From NCBI GenBank assembly GCA_030762935.1, contig CM060880.1, positions 19,585,001 through 19,649,000 of the forward strand: DNA of 64,000 nt, written 5' to 3'. This document shows, one piece after another, positions 10,255 through 22,762 of the stretch. This DNA is from Hymenopus coronatus (Eukaryota > Arthropoda > Insecta > Mantodea > Hymenopodidae). The notes under the pieces were generated by a model. That model saw only the letters and a list, made by a program, of their open reading frames with translations, was not told the DNA's origin and made no database searches. Made by a program: the position numbers and the translations under genes. The stretch's first letter is position 1. Each line of letters opens with the position of its first letter.

Positions 10255-11034
10255 TTTTTACTTCCTTTATTCGTACTATGTACATAGTGTATAGAGAAAG
10301 CATTGCATCGCACCCAAAAATTCGATACCGAAATTTCACCGGAAATACATGTTTTCGGAGCTCCTGAATCCAAAAAGCATTTGTGTGTCTGTGCACAGCA
10401 TAACTCTAAAACGAAAAGACATTAAACACCAAACTTGGAATTTTAGTTCAGTATCTTCCAAGGATACGACACGAAGATTTTCAAGAAAATCTCCCCAATC
10501 CAAACTACCCTTTACATGAAAAAAAATTCGAAATTTTTGATTTTCTCAAAAATGGCACCAACGATTTTGATGAAAATTTCTTATATATAAGACATTTACA
10601 TGACAAATAAAATGCATATCTTGAATTTTCTGGGAATGGCCTCTGAAGACCTCTTAATTCTGGATTATTAAATTTTGCACACAACTCTCGATAAAACACA
10701 CAACTTATGTCATATACATTTTTTCGTGAAGTTGGCCGTTTTCGAGATATTCCTTGATATTCGTTTCAGTTTCAAAATAAACTTTTTCTCACACAGGAAC
10801 TTGTAAACGCTTGGCTATGCAAAGAAATGGATATTAATCCCATAGCAACCAGATTTTGAAACATAGGACTGTCGGTTTAACCTAATGTATTTTCTTATTT
10901 CTCTTCTACTTATAAGGATAACGAATAAGACCTTCTCTATTAATGTTTTAGCATGAAATAGAACAATAAGCTTATTAACAATAATTTGTTAAGAGATGTA
11001 CAGAAAGTCATGTGAGTGGAACACGTCAGATTTT
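10255..11034 (-). mobile_element. PAL840 copy, full length
   Basis: The left edge is the palindrome with TACTATGTACATAGTGTATAG, followed by CGATACCGAAATTTCACCGG and the standard internal order. The right edge is GAAAGTCATGTGAGTGGAAC followed by ACGTCAGATTTT. The GT microsatellite is short here (TGTGTGTCTGTG). It is non-coding. Confidence 0.92.
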
Positions 11035-11232
11035 TTTTAATTTATTAAAATGTGCCAGATTAGTTTTTGTGTGATGTTGACAGAATTATATTAATTTAAT
11101 AAAGCATAAGTTGTTTTCTTTTTATTTATTTGTAATTACCTGAACGTGGGATAACATGGAATGGAATTTGTCCTAACGAGAGAAACATGTAAAATATAAA
11201 AAGCTTTACTCAACTTCATCAACGTCTCAGTT

Positions 11233-11962
11233 TTTTTACTCTCTCTACCACGTACTATTTGCATAATAGGTAGAAAGATATTGCATTTCGCCCTAAAATT
11301 TAATGTCGAGATTTCACCGGAAATACTTTGAGTTCCCCTGAACCAAATCATTTTTAGAAAAAGGTTATGTTTGCGTGTGAACTCAAACACCAGAAGTCCG
11401 TTAATATACCAAATGTTTCAACAAAATCCCTCACCCCAAACTACTTTTTGAGGTACATGGAAAGGCTTTTGGAAATTGTCGATTTTCTCAAAACAACTCC
11501 ATTTTGATTAAAATGCGACATATTTAAGATATTTCCACCATAAATAAAAATGTAGGTATATCTTGCATTTTCTGGGTGAATTTTATTAATGACTTTTGCA
11601 CCAGCAGGTAAACTGTTAAAACAAATGTTATTAAGGAGTTAACCATTTCCGAAATATTCCTTCCTATTTGATTCAATTTTGAAAAACCTTTCATATGGTA
11701 AGTCGTTATTCGTTTTTCTTTCTCTTGGTTAAGCAGAGAGAACGGCATTTCAAAACCATTGCATAGCGACCAGCTTTTCAAAGATTTTACTATTGTTTTA
11801 GCTCATTGTACTTCCTTGTTCCCTTTATACAGGGAAATAAAACCATTCTGCTTATATTTATCTTGATAAGCGTGAAGTGGATAGAAGAATTGGCTTTGTA
11901 ATAATAGTTTGTTACTGAATAGGTAGAGAAAGTTATGTGAATGCAGCACATCATATTTTATA
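11233..11962 (-). mobile_element. PAL840 copy, diverged
   Basis: Both ends are recognisable (TTACTCTCTCTACCACGTAC on the left, GAGAAAGTTATGTGAATGCA on the right). The middle is more diverged and shorter than in the neighbouring copy, with deletions around the microsatellite and the central block. The hairpin arm has changed from CTACA to CTACC, matched by GGTAGAAAGA on the other arm. Confidence 0.88.
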
Positions 11963-13077
11963 TCCCAACTTTATTTCTTCTTCTGTGTATTAAAATGGGG
12001 TTTCTCTATCCGTTAATTTCGCTGCTGAAATGTTTTTGTGGCGAGGAACACTTTCTAACGTTTCATGCATACTGACAGTCGGAGAAACAAAATTGAGTCA
12101 ATATCTACTCTGCACTGATGAACGAATCTAATATGCTACAGTATGTCATTTTTAGCTTCAGTTTTGGCCCCAAAGTCAAATACTGGAATAATACACAAGT
12201 GCATATGCATGCACGGGTGTAGAAGCGATGATGAAATAAATGAATGCCTAACCCCAGTAACAAACAGATACGGATTGCGACGTGTGGTGTATATTGTTTT
12301 TGTTTTCAGAACTGTGCAACCGAATACCCACTGGAAAATGTACTATTTATTAGCACACAGAAAAAAACATGTTCTGCAAAACTTGACTGTTTATTCTATT
12401 TATTTCATTTATTAACTTTGATTACAGGCGCCCAACACTGCCGATGTGCAAGTTTCCATTGTTACCTATACCATTTGAATTGTGGAAAATTATTTGGGAA
12501 TCTTATAACTCTCTCGACAGGGTGGTTAAAAAGCATGCCGCTTTTCTATTGATATTAGTAATATGACAGTTGAAGGAATCGAAAAATCACACATTTGTGA
12601 CCTGAATATCATTTTCATAATTAGTAGCAATCACCTCCCAAAAGATCTTTAACTGTTTATTGTAAGGGTACCAGGCTGTTTTGAAACGACACCGAACGAA
12701 TATGTCAATAGTCCGAAGTTTGATGTCGCAGCTTCGAAACTTTATTGAGTATGTCTTTATGTAATATTGAAATGTATACCAATTTAGGATTAGGTAGCGC
12801 ACGAAGCAATAGTGTGTGGTTCCCACATATACCACAGAAGAACTTTCGCAAGCACGTCATGAAAACATGTTTCTCTTGTTTGTTAAGCAAAACTGTCTTT
12901 CAGGTAAAAGGGCAAAGGACAGTTATCTACTCAAAAGACTACTTCTGATTTACACTTGCTTGATGGCAAACGCGCGCATTTTGCCCTAATCATAATATAA
13001 TTTATATATTATTTATAATAATATAATATGAACTTTATTTTTTTTTATATTTTTTTACCCACTTGGCGAACAATAAC
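11963..13077. other. intergenic DNA, no gene seen
   Basis: This is unique AT-rich DNA ending in a dense AT palindromic patch at about 12993-13030. Overlapping open frames of 60-100 codons on both strands have no recognisable motifs and look like chance. Confidence 0.5.
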
Positions 13078-13079
13078 TA

Positions 13080-13104
13080 GAGGAGAAGCGACGAATATGG
13101 AACA
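13080..13104 (+). repeat. left terminal inverted repeat
   Basis: This is the left arm of the TA-flanked transposon. It matches the inverse complement of the right arm with about three mismatches. Confidence 0.85.
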
Positions 13105-13695
13105 GTCGGGCAATATGGAACACCGTATTTCCCGCCAAATCTGTTATGCTATTTGTCGCTAAGAAGCACGATACGGTAGCTTTAGATCAGGCCTTTGTTT
13201 TAGTCTCATTGTTGGTAGCGTGCTTGAAAAGAAATGCCGCATAAATGTATCTTTCCTATACTGAAGTCTTTCTACAGGTAAGACTGACATATTTTTTAAC
13301 GTCCATTTGTGACTCTATTACAATGTTCAATTTAATGTATCTGTGGCTCAACATGTTAGACTACTCTTTCCATCATTGTAATCATCTGCATAAATATACT
13401 GATACGGTTAAAATGAATGTGAATTGCAAGATGGCGAGGCGGGTAATATGGAACAGTTCAAGGTGGGTTATACGGAACAGTGTTCCACATTAAAAAAAAA
13501 AAAAGTTTCAGAACATGATTTAAAGAGAAAAAAGGTCGCAAACGCTATTGTTTCCAATGCATTTAGTTTTTAGTATATTCATGAGAGCTGATAATAGATT
13601 AATAATACAAATTAGTGTTCCACACGTTTACAAATTCAACAAAAGGAATGTCTCTTAATATGACTGTGGGAATCGGTGCTCATGCCTCCACATCT

Positions 13696-13850
13696 GAAGA
13701 TCCTTGTGATGACGCTGTTTGGAGTTTCTGTGCCAGAAAATTTTCTGATGATGCCGGAGGAGAAGAATGGCTATAGTGCTCAGAATGTAAATCTTGGTCC
13801 CACAGTGCTTGTTCTGATGTAGAACAGTTAGACCTTGTAATTGCTGTAAA
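13696..13850 (+). pseudogene. PHD-like zinc-finger remnant of a transposase
   Basis: The frame reads FCARKFSDDAGGEEWL, a TAG stop at 13774-13776, then CSECKSWSHSACSDVEQ. This is the spacing 'FC-x(n)-W-x-x-C-x-x-C-x-x-W-x-H-x-x-C' of PHD-like fingers found at the C-terminus of pogo/Tigger-like and related DDE proteins. The stop is one C-to-T change from CAG (Gln), the residue often found there. A Trp at the expected position of an upstream Cys (AVWSFC) is a second disabling change. The frame runs on without the final zinc-binding pair. Upstream coding sequence for the DDE core is not visible. Confidence 0.7.
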
Positions 13851-14165
13851 TAATTTAAACGTAATGTTATCATATTAGATCTATTTTGAATAATTGAAGT
13901 GAGTATTACACAAGATTTCTTATATTCATAATCTGTGTAAGTTTTGATACTTTTTAATTGGTATCATTCTGTATTACGGGAAGTGTTCCATATTACCCCC
14001 CAGGGCTGATGATGCTGGAGAAATGCAGCGTCTTCAAAATATGGGTTTCCTTCCTTTTTGGTAAATATTAGCAACTTATGATCAATACTGTATGCTTCCT
14101 ATTCCTTGTTCTTTGTGTTAAGCTACTTTTATAAACATTACATAACCTTCATTGCAATAAAACTG

Positions 14166-14190
14166 TGTTCCATATTCACCGCCTCTCCTC
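14166..14190 (-). repeat. right terminal inverted repeat
   Basis: This is the right arm of the TA-flanked transposon, reading TGTTCCATATTC then ACCGCCTCTCCTC on the plus strand, followed by TA. Confidence 0.85.
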
Positions 14191-14192
14191 TA

Positions 14193-15267
14193 CCAATTAA
14201 TTGAAGCTGTAGATGAGAATGACATGCTTATTAATAGCTTATTTTCTCGCACATTTTTTCCAACACTTTTCCATACTTAAAATATTCCAGAGGATGCGAT
14301 TTTTCATTAATTTGATTCTAAAATGTTATACCGCATCTAAAAATAGTATACAAAATAGTCATTATTTTTTCGAAATGTTGCTCCAATTATGACAAATAAT
14401 TATTAAATTTTGAGAGCACGGAAAGTAATAATGTTTTTACACTAATCAGGACTAATATAAAACAAAATATATGACAGATTTATTTACAAATTTATTTACT
14501 GTAAAACTGCACTTGTTTATATGAATTTAGCTAATCAAAAATTATTATTTAAATAACCATACAAGCTAGTATCTTGATACATGGCAAAAATATCACTATT
14601 ATTGTAAAATAGGTGATAAACATTTCAATATCTTATATACTGTGAATTTTCCAAATTTCTCAGATTCACCATCGCCTTAACTTCATCAACAATCACTTTG
14701 AGGTATTCTGATAGTATTCTTGCCTTAGTTCCTTTCCTCCATTCTTAAGATCACTTACGTTAAATTGCCTCTAAAAGGTAGTTAATTCCAGCGTTCTTTA
14801 TTAGCGTGGGTTAGGTTCTTGAGTAACTGCCTAATCCAGTTGGGTAAAACGATCGGGCGTTTTATTGATATATTTTAGTGGCGTTGAAAACTACATATTA
14901 CATATGATCTGAGTAACAATGCACATATCTTGATTAGGTGTTGTTTTGAAACAGCCCGTAATGAATGAAACGAATGAAATGAGATTAATATCTCGCACCA
15001 TAATCATACTTGTTAACTACCAGGTGGGCCAACTGACCCGTATTTTACGTGTGCAGACATCCCTTCGTGCGTTAAACGATGTGCAGAACTCAACGGGACT
15101 ATTTCAAGTTCAAACAGGTCAGTGGGGAACTGACAGGATGTAACCTTCGTTTTACCCCTCTTGTTTATCAGCAGAAACGGTGAGGGGTCGCGATCTCTGA
15201 GAGGGGTAAAGCGTAGGTCGCTCTCGCTGGATCTCCACTGCCAGGTTTTAGCTTGAAATAGCTTCAT
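14193..15267. other. intergenic DNA, no gene seen
   Basis: AT-rich unique DNA passes into a GC-richer patch at about 15020-15260. Open frames on both strands in that patch lack recognisable motifs. Confidence 0.5.
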
Positions 15268-15980
15268 TGAGTAACGCTTTCTTGTAATTAGAAGGGAATA
15301 TGGAGGTACACTAAGCTAAATCGATAGCCAACTCTTTTAAAAGCTGGTTACTATGTGATTGAAATTTATTTCTTTTCATGGCCAAGAGTTGACTAATTTA
15401 TCTAAGAGAAAAGCTTTTAGCATTTTAAAACTGATATCAATAACAACGGATATCTCTTATGGGGGGGGGGAAAACATCTATGTCAAAGTGTGTGTTTTAA
15501 CGAGATCTAATTTTTAACAACCTTTTGTCTATTTTTTACGGCTTCCCAGTTATGCAAAATTCATCCAGAATGATGTCTTCAGAAGCTCCTCGTATAACAA
15601 TCAAGATATCCAGTTTGTTTGCCATATAAGTATATTTAATATACCGATTTTAATCAAACTCGTTAAGAGCCACTTTTTAAAATATCGAAATTTTCCCACG
15701 TAAAGCGTAGTTTGGCGTGGAGAGATTTTCCTTCAAATCCTCGTGTCGTACTACACTCGAATACCAGTTTTTGGTATTTTACCGACATTTCGTTTTTGAG
15801 TTATCGTGTTCACACACAGACCTTTTTCTGAAAATCGTTTTTATTTTTTTATCTTTATTATACTTATTTGGATTCAGGGGAGAATAAAACGTGTATTTCC
15901 GGTGAAATCTCGGTATGGAATTTTTTGGTGCACTGCATTGTCTTTTCTATGTACCATGTACTCAATAGAGAAACCCAAAA
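15268..15980 (+). mobile_element. PAL840 copy, 5'-truncated
   Basis: The copy enters at the conserved TTGTAATTAGAAGGGAAT block, so about 120 bp of the usual start are missing, and then follows the normal order to the palindromic end. The terminal hairpin is damaged (TACCATGTACTCAATAGAG) and the final block reads GAGAAACCCAAAA. Confidence 0.88.
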
Positions 15981-16583
15981 TGCTTAAGGTTGAAGTTGTA
16001 TGACTGGACTTTTATTGTTTGGAACTGTTCCATTCTCAGAACCGCTCTAAAATAACGGTCACGTAGAGTAAACGATTAACACAGATTTACTGTTAAAAGT
16101 GCAATTATAGTAGTGCGACAGTAACCAGACCTCTCACTGCCTCAGTCGACTTGAAGTTTGTTTTCCCCGACTGTCTTTTATTTACATTTGAAGCAGACAA
16201 ATAGAGTGACCCTATGCCGCCAACACAATGCCTACTCTCCGGCCTTATGTACAAGCGAGTAATCGATCTCTGCACTCGCGGGGAGGGGATAAAAGGAGCA
16301 GTGGTGTGCAAGCTCCGATAGGATGTGTTAATGTTCACAGAAATCCGTGATTTATCGCGCCTCAATCTAGGAAATCAGGACTATAGCGGTGCTCCTGCCA
16401 ATTTCCTTGTGCCCACCAACGCCTTGCAAATCCAACGTGGTGTAATTCCCTAATTTCCTCTAAAGGAAAACAATGCGTCGTTTATACCTTCCGTTATCAC
16501 CATGACGTAACCAAGCTTAGACAAAACGCTGTGAAGTAATGAAGCAGTGTTTTTCTGGCTTTCCATCTCTAGGAAAAAAAAAA
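15981..16583. other. intergenic DNA, no gene seen
   Basis: This is unique sequence of more balanced composition. A 260-bp open frame on the minus strand (16105-16365) has no recognisable features. Confidence 0.5.
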
Positions 16584-17427
16584 TCTGATGTGTTACTTGA
16601 CTTTCTCTAGATGCTCTACAAACTTCTTACAAAAGATTATTCTTCTTTCTACACCATGCTAATCGAGATAAATATTAGCAGATTGTTCCTATTAGTTCCT
16701 CATCAGTAGAAGGGAACTAAGGGAATACACTAGTTTAAACAGTCAAATGTTTTAAAAGCTATCGTAATGCGATTGTCATTGCAAATCGCGTCTTTGCTCG
16801 GCCAGGAGTAGTAGAACAAAAGAACACGGACACTTCCTGACTGAGAAAAGTATAAGTACTTCACAATTGAAACCAATAAGAAGGAATGTCTCGGAAACGG
16901 TTACTTCCACAACAAAAAAGTAAAGGACATAAATTGTGTGTTTTGGCGAGGTCTACATTTTTGTGCAGCACGTTTTTGTCTATCTCTTATGGCTTAGCAG
17001 TTTAAGCAAAATTCGGCAAAATTCTCCAGGATAAACAGGTCTTCAGAGGATATTCCCAGAAAATTCAAGACATACATTTTATTTGGAATATAAATGTCTT
17101 TAATACACGGTATTTTAATCAAGATCGTTAAGAGCCATTTTTTAGAAAATCAAAATTTTCGGAAAATGTTCCATGTAAAGGGTAGTTTGGGGTGTCGCAC
17201 CCTTGGAAGATACTAAACGTATACATCAAGTTTAGTATTTTACCGACTTTTCGTTCTTGAGTTATCGTATTCACGGACATATGCGCGCGCGGATCCTTAT
17301 TCTAAAAAACTATTTTTGGATACAGGCAAACCTAATACATCTATCTCCGGTGAAATATCTGTATAGAATTTTTGGACGGTACCTTCTCTACACACTATGT
17401 AAATAGTACGTGTAGAGAAAGTAAAAA
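16584..17427 (+). mobile_element. PAL840 copy, full length
   Basis: It starts TCTGATGTGTTACTTGACTT and ends with a terminal palindrome whose outer arms now pair perfectly (CTCTACAC with GTGTAGAG). It is about 844 bp. It belongs to the subfamily sharing CACAATTGAAACCAATAA and CGGAAACGGTTACTTCCAC with the copies at 8663 and 27866. Confidence 0.93.
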
Positions 17428-18407
17428 GGTAGTTCCTCCACTCAATTTTGATTACTTATTTGTAATTATGTTTCATCCTATATTTGTATGTGGCCATTAA
17501 AGCTAATTAATGCCGACTTTATTACATGTTCAACACACTATCACATCATTTAAAAATGTAGTTACTTTAGCAAAGGTGAATGAATGTATTTGCTGCAAAT
17601 TCGACCTTTATTTGTTCCACTGTAGAAATTAAAATAACTTACGATTTATTTTTATAACAAACATGTTTTATAGGTGCACTTTATGTGTAACTTACCCGTT
17701 GTTTTTGGATATTTTATTTTTGAAATAATTGTAATAAATACAGCTCAATTCACTCCCCATGGACGTTTGTTGATCAATAATGCTATCCAATGATGCACAG
17801 TATTTCATAAGTAACGCAAAATACCACAAAATAGAGATAAATTCACTTTTAAAAATTTCCTCAGATGTTAAAATTAAGATCATTGCTAATTATTTTAGAT
17901 GGTAATCAATTATTTTTTCTGAAACATACTTATGTCCTTTAGTTGCATTTCAATTTTTCACACGGAAGAGTTGCTATACTTAATTTTTTAAGTCAGATTT
18001 TGAATGGCGAAGATTATGTGATATTAGTCTAAAATACGCATTTAGCAGAAAATAAAAGGGCAAACTACGATGACGATATGATAGGGGTAGCTGACAGAAA
18101 AGTACACATTTCATAGGAACCTTCGGAAGAAGAGGAACAAAATTCAAACACGAACATGTCGATGATACAAAGATCCAGAAGAACCTAAAAATCTTCCGTT
18201 TGCCGTCAACGCTTCAAGAGATAGGCCGAAGCGACCCATCTGGGATGTAATTGATTCAATTTTGACCAATCATAGTCGTTTTATTGTTAGAATGTTATCG
18301 TTTAAGTACATTTTATAAACTCGAGATGATTTTCTATCGGACTTTTTATTCGGTAAATTTGCGTTGGCAGTTTGAGGAAATTCTAATGCGAGGCTGGACA
18401 TTCATAA
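17428..18407. other. unique AT-rich intergenic DNA
   Basis: I see no repeat copy or supported gene. Confidence 0.5.
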
Positions 18408-18508
18408 CCGTGTCTACATGGTATATACGTAGAAAAGGTGTTGCATTCCACCCACAAATTCAATACCAAAATTGCACTGAAGTACACGCTTTAAAAGATG
18501 TACTGCGC

Positions 18509-18557
<49 letters not shown>

Positions 18558-19218
18558 CACGACTCAAAAACTAGAAGTCGTTAAATACCAAACTTGATAT
18601 ATGAGTTCAGCATCTTCTATATGACACGAAGCTTTTCGGAAAATTTTCCTCCCCCAAATGCCCTTTACATGGAAAAAAGTTTTCCGGAAACTATTTTCTA
18701 AAAAATGACTAATGATTTTGATTAAAGATATTTACACGACAGCTAAAATGTAAATCTTGTATTTTTTGAGAAATAGCCTCTGAAGATCTCTTCATTGGAT
18801 GTTTTTTTACCGAACTGGAATCTCAACAGATAAACAAAAACTTACTACACTAAAAATGTAGATCTCGTTAAAACACAATTTATGTCATATGCAGTTTTTT
18901 AGAGTCCACAATTTCCGGGATATCCCTTGTTACTGGTTTCAGTTTTAAAACACTTAAAAACTTTCTCAAACGGGTAGTCCTAATTCGTTTAATGTTTATT
19001 TTACTCTTGGTCATGCAAAGAGAACAATTGTATCGCATAACGACCAGCTTTTGTAGCATTTGACTATCGCTTTGGCTTAGTGTATTCCCTTATACTTACT
19101 AGGAAGTAATAAGACTCTTTCTATATAAGCAGTAGATAAAAGAATAATCTTTTGTAGGAATAGTTTGTTTGCAGAACAGAGAAAGAAAGTCGTGTGAATG
19201 GAACGCAACAGGATTTTG
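18408..19218 (-). mobile_element. PAL840 copy, diverged
   Basis: Its left hairpin is partly lost (TCTACATGGTATATACGTAG). It is followed by CCACCCACAAATTCAATACC, an expanded CG/GT run at the usual microsatellite site, ACCAAACTTGATATATGAGT, CCCTTTACATGGAAAAAAG, and the opposite end GAAAGTCGTGTGAATGGAAC. Confidence 0.88.
18504..18555. repeat. (CG)n(GT)n compound microsatellite
   Basis: An alternating CG run passes directly into a GT run inside a PAL840 copy. Such purine-pyrimidine alternation is the classic sequence type able to adopt Z-DNA. Confidence 0.95.
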
Positions 19219-19872
19219 CTTATTATTATTATTTATTGTTATAGTTTTAATTGTGCAACAGTGTAAATAAATAAAACCTAAGCTTCAGATTTTCTAAGAT
19301 AAGACTGCAAATCTGGGTTTATGTCTAAAAGATAAAATTTGGCCTTCTAAAGCAGCAATAAACTAGGAGATGGCATCGGATGATACACTGAATGCATGAA
19401 ACACGTCCGGGAATAACCCGAAAGCAAACATGCAGCAAATTATACGGCCCCTGGTTCTATTCGATAGCTAAACACAACATGCCAGTTGAGTTGGGCTCGC
19501 TGCCGATATGTATGCACCACTTGTTTCAACAAATGTGGCACACTCACATGTTTTATGTGATCGCCAATTCAGCACTCATTTTCCAGTTCATTCCTGGGCA
19601 ACAGCAGTGCGGATGAGTTCTATCCGACAATATCACCACCAAACAAACGATTATGGCAGGAATTCAGCCTATTATTTAGCGTAACATTTGGCTACACAGC
19701 ACCAGATGTCTGCTAAATAGCTGACGATATTAATTCATCGAGACTACGGGTATGCACGGCTTTATGTTCAAATGGCAATCTCTGAAACTCAAACTTGCTT
19801 TTTGTGGGCGGCAAATTGATACACGTAATCAGCAAATCAAGCACAATTATCAATATTTAATACGGCTACGGA
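19219..19872. other. intergenic DNA, no gene seen
   Basis: This is unique sequence with an AT-rich left part. No coding or repeat signal was recognised. Confidence 0.5.
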
Positions 19873-20636
19873 TGATAATCGAGATAAATATTAGCAGCAA
19901 GTCTTAATTACTTGCTTCCTTGTAAGTAGAAGGAAAATAAGCGAATACACTAGGCTAAAACGATAGTCAAATCTTTTGAAAGCTGTTTGCCATGTGGTTG
20001 AAATCCGTTTCTATGCAGGGCCAAGAGTTTACAACTTTCCGTGTGAGAAAAGTTTAAGCGTTTTAAACCTGAAAGAAATAACAGAAATGGTCAATTCGAC
20101 GAAAAGAATGTATATGACATAAATTGCGTGTTTTAACCTGATCTACATTTTTTGAGTACTAAGTTTTTGTCTATCTCTTACGGTTTACCAGTTCCGCAAA
20201 ATTAATTAAGAATAAAGAGATCTTTAGAGGCTATTCCCAGAAATTTCAAGATATACATTTTATTTTTCATATTTAACATAACGGTACTTTAATTAAAATC
20301 GTTAACGCAATTTTTGAGAATATCAAAATAAATTTTCGAAACTTTTTCCATGTAAAGGATAGTTTGGGGATGGGGATTTGTCTCAAAATCTTCGTGTCGC
20401 ATCCCTGAAAGATACTAAACTTAAATACCAATTTTGGCATTTTACTGACTTTTCGTTTTTGAGTTATCGTGTTCACACACACGCACACACAGATCTTTTT
20501 CTGAAAATACTTTTTTTTTATATACATGGACCCTAAAACGTCTATTTCCGGTGAAATCTCGGTATCGAATTTTAGGGTGGAATGCAAATACCTTCTCTAT
20601 ACACTACGAACATAGTACTTGTACAGAAAGTAAAAA
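19873..20636 (+). mobile_element. PAL840 copy, 5'-truncated
   Basis: The copy enters at ATAATCGAGATAAATATTAG and then follows the full order to the palindromic end (CTTCTCTATACACTACGAAC) and the terminal block ACAGAAAGTAAAAA. A new PAL840 start follows at once. Confidence 0.92.
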
Positions 20637-20638
20637 TA

Positions 20639-21058
20639 TGTGTTCCATTCAAATGACTTGCTCTACATCTTTGAAACAATTTATTATTAATAAGCTTATT
20701 CTTCTGTCTCTTTATGCTAATGAAGACAAAATTTAGCAGACACGGTCTTATTACTTAGTTCCTTGTAAGTAGAAGGGGAACAGATGAATACACTAGTCTA
20801 AACCGACAGTCTAATGTTTTAATATGTGGTTGCTGTGGGATTAAACCTGCGTGACTAGAAGTAGACAAGTTCCCGCATGAGAAATGTGTAAGTATTTTAA
20901 AACTTAAACTAATAACAACGAATATCTCGAAAACGGTCAACTCCACGAAAAAAATATGGTATAAATTATGTGTTTTAACGAGATCTACAATATGTGTGTA
21001 GTGAGTTTTTGTCTATCTCTTAAGGTTTACTAATTATGCAAAAAAAAAAAAAAAAAAT
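20639..21058 (+). mobile_element. PAL840 copy, 3'-truncated
   Basis: It begins TGTGTTCCATTCAAATGACT directly after the end of the previous copy, giving a head-to-tail arrangement. It runs to TACTAATTATGC and stops in an A run at 21041-21057. Confidence 0.9.
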
Positions 21059-22259
21059 GAATTTTAAAAATCTATTTAAGTCAATTTAATATGTATAGAT
21101 TTGTGTCCTCAACACGGTATATGTTCGCAAGATAGAAATCTGAGGGTACGCATCACTGTTTCTCCAGGTGTAGACTGCTAGTACTGAAAACTCTCCTTCA
21201 GCCAACCTGATGACCAGATGCATTCACCTCGCTACGACCTTCAGCGCAAACCATTTCGGGATCAGCATTTAGATAGTGTTAATTAACTTAAATAAAGAGT
21301 GTTTTAAGAGCTGCTTCAGAAGAAATCTTCAACGGCGGATGTTCTATAACTAGAATGGCGTTAACTAAATTTGAGCATTATTTCTGGAATCATCCTATTA
21401 CTTTACGAGCTGGTAATGCCTGCACGGCACGCCAGTGCTCGAATGCGCCAGCCCGCTGCGCCACTAATAATCCAGATAAGTCGTCACTTAAACTGGTGGG
21501 ACAAGTCATAAACCAAAGTCGTTTGCTAACACCCTCTCTACATAAATTTCAGCTGAGTTACAAGACTCCTACCGCATACGAGCTTGCTAAAAACCATTAA
21601 ACAATATCACATTTTATCGCGAGGTTATCGCTTCAATCCTCCGGGGCAATAGAGAAAACGTGCGATAAATCAAATGCCTTGTAACTAAGATTCAAACGAT
21701 ATTGTTAGTACGTTATTTGTGAACCGTAACAGCTTGATCCTTCTGGTGTTCAGTAGAATGAACTAGGAGAAAAGCAAACTTTCTTCAGTGGTCTTCAACA
21801 CAAGTGAGGTAACACTTATGCGTGATAACACGCTATTATACTGATTTTATGACACGTCTGGTTACGCTATGAAAAAATACTGATTCTTAACTCGAGCATT
21901 TGTGCGATGTAAAGGAATACTAAGTGGGAAAATTAATATGTATGTAGATGTGCCACAAAGAATTTGCACAATAACTCTCCAAGGTCGACGACAAAGTTAA
22001 TTATCTTCTAAATGTATCTAACAGAAAAATCAACAATCAAAAAAATAATAAAAAAAAGGAACAAGGCCAACATTTTGAACTCTTGGGAACAATTTATGGG
22101 GAGCATTTTAAACATCTTATTAAATAATTGTAATTACATTGTTACAGTAGTCGTGTAAATCGTGGAAAAAATTGTTAAACAAGTCAACAAATTGACCCCA
22201 TAGCAACCAAACCTTTTGTGTGAAATAAATTATATCTTTCAAAGATAAATACTTTATAA

Positions 22260-22312
<53 letters not shown>

Positions 22313-22619
22313 TATGTGCTTACAGATGACGTCACATCTGCATAAGAATGGATGAAAAATGTGTGCGCGAACTTGTTTTCTTTGTGAATTGTTATTAATT
22401 TTTTTTTTGTAAAAGTTTCATTTTGAGTTTTACATGACCAAACATTTTTTGTTTAATTTTATCTGCAACATTCCCTACTTATGAAACATCCTGTATACCA
22501 GTAGATTTTATCCATTATATGTGGTTAGTAAAAATGTCGAGGCCAGTAATGGAGACTAGTAATTTAATACTATACATTTTTAGGGGAGTTACAAGATATA
22601 TTGGCCTTTAGGAGTTATC
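21059..22619. other. intergenic DNA with low-complexity runs
   Basis: This is unique sequence. At about 21415-21485 the minus strand has a tRNA A-box-like stretch (GTGGCGCAGCGGGCTGGCGC) that may be a decayed SINE head, with low confidence. A 49-bp A run is at 22261-22309. Confidence 0.4.
22261..22309. repeat. A49 homopolymer
   Basis: Forty-nine uninterrupted A residues. Assembly length may be inexact. No element boundary is evident on the left side. Confidence 0.95.
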
Positions 22620-22762
22620 TACTTGGCCATCAGGACAGAATGACTCAACACAGAAACTCACAACACTAAGCATCCATTCCCATGGCGGGATTCGAACCCG
22701 TGACCCTTTCGCAGCAGAACGCAAGCGCGCCAACGACCACGGCTACCGGGGCTGGCTACTAT
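22620..22762 (-). mobile_element. tRNA-derived SINE head
   Basis: On the minus strand an A-box-like segment (GTAGCCGTGGTCGTTGGCGC) is followed about 40 bp on by a perfect B-box-like GGTTCGAATCCC. This is the internal RNA polymerase III promoter of a tRNA-derived SINE. The cloverleaf arms are not complete enough for a functional tRNA. The body extends leftward into 22620-22680, with no clear tail. Confidence 0.6.

Larger units (their letters stand above)
13080..14190 (+). mobile_element. TA-flanked DNA transposon (Tc1/mariner/pogo-like)
   Basis: A 1,111-bp element begins GAGGAGAAGCGACGAATATG and ends with the inverse of a near-identical sequence; the two arms agree at about 22 of 25 positions and include GAATATGGAACA. 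TA lies immediately outside each end (13078-13079 and 14191-14192), as expected for a TA target-site duplication. The inside holds a broken PHD-like zinc finger (13696-13850) and several further copies of the arm motif AATATGGAACA in both orientations. No catalytic core is recognisable, so it is a dead or internally deleted element. TA target sites plus a C-terminal PHD-like finger point to the pogo/Tigger branch. The branch assignment is inference. Confidence 0.8.
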
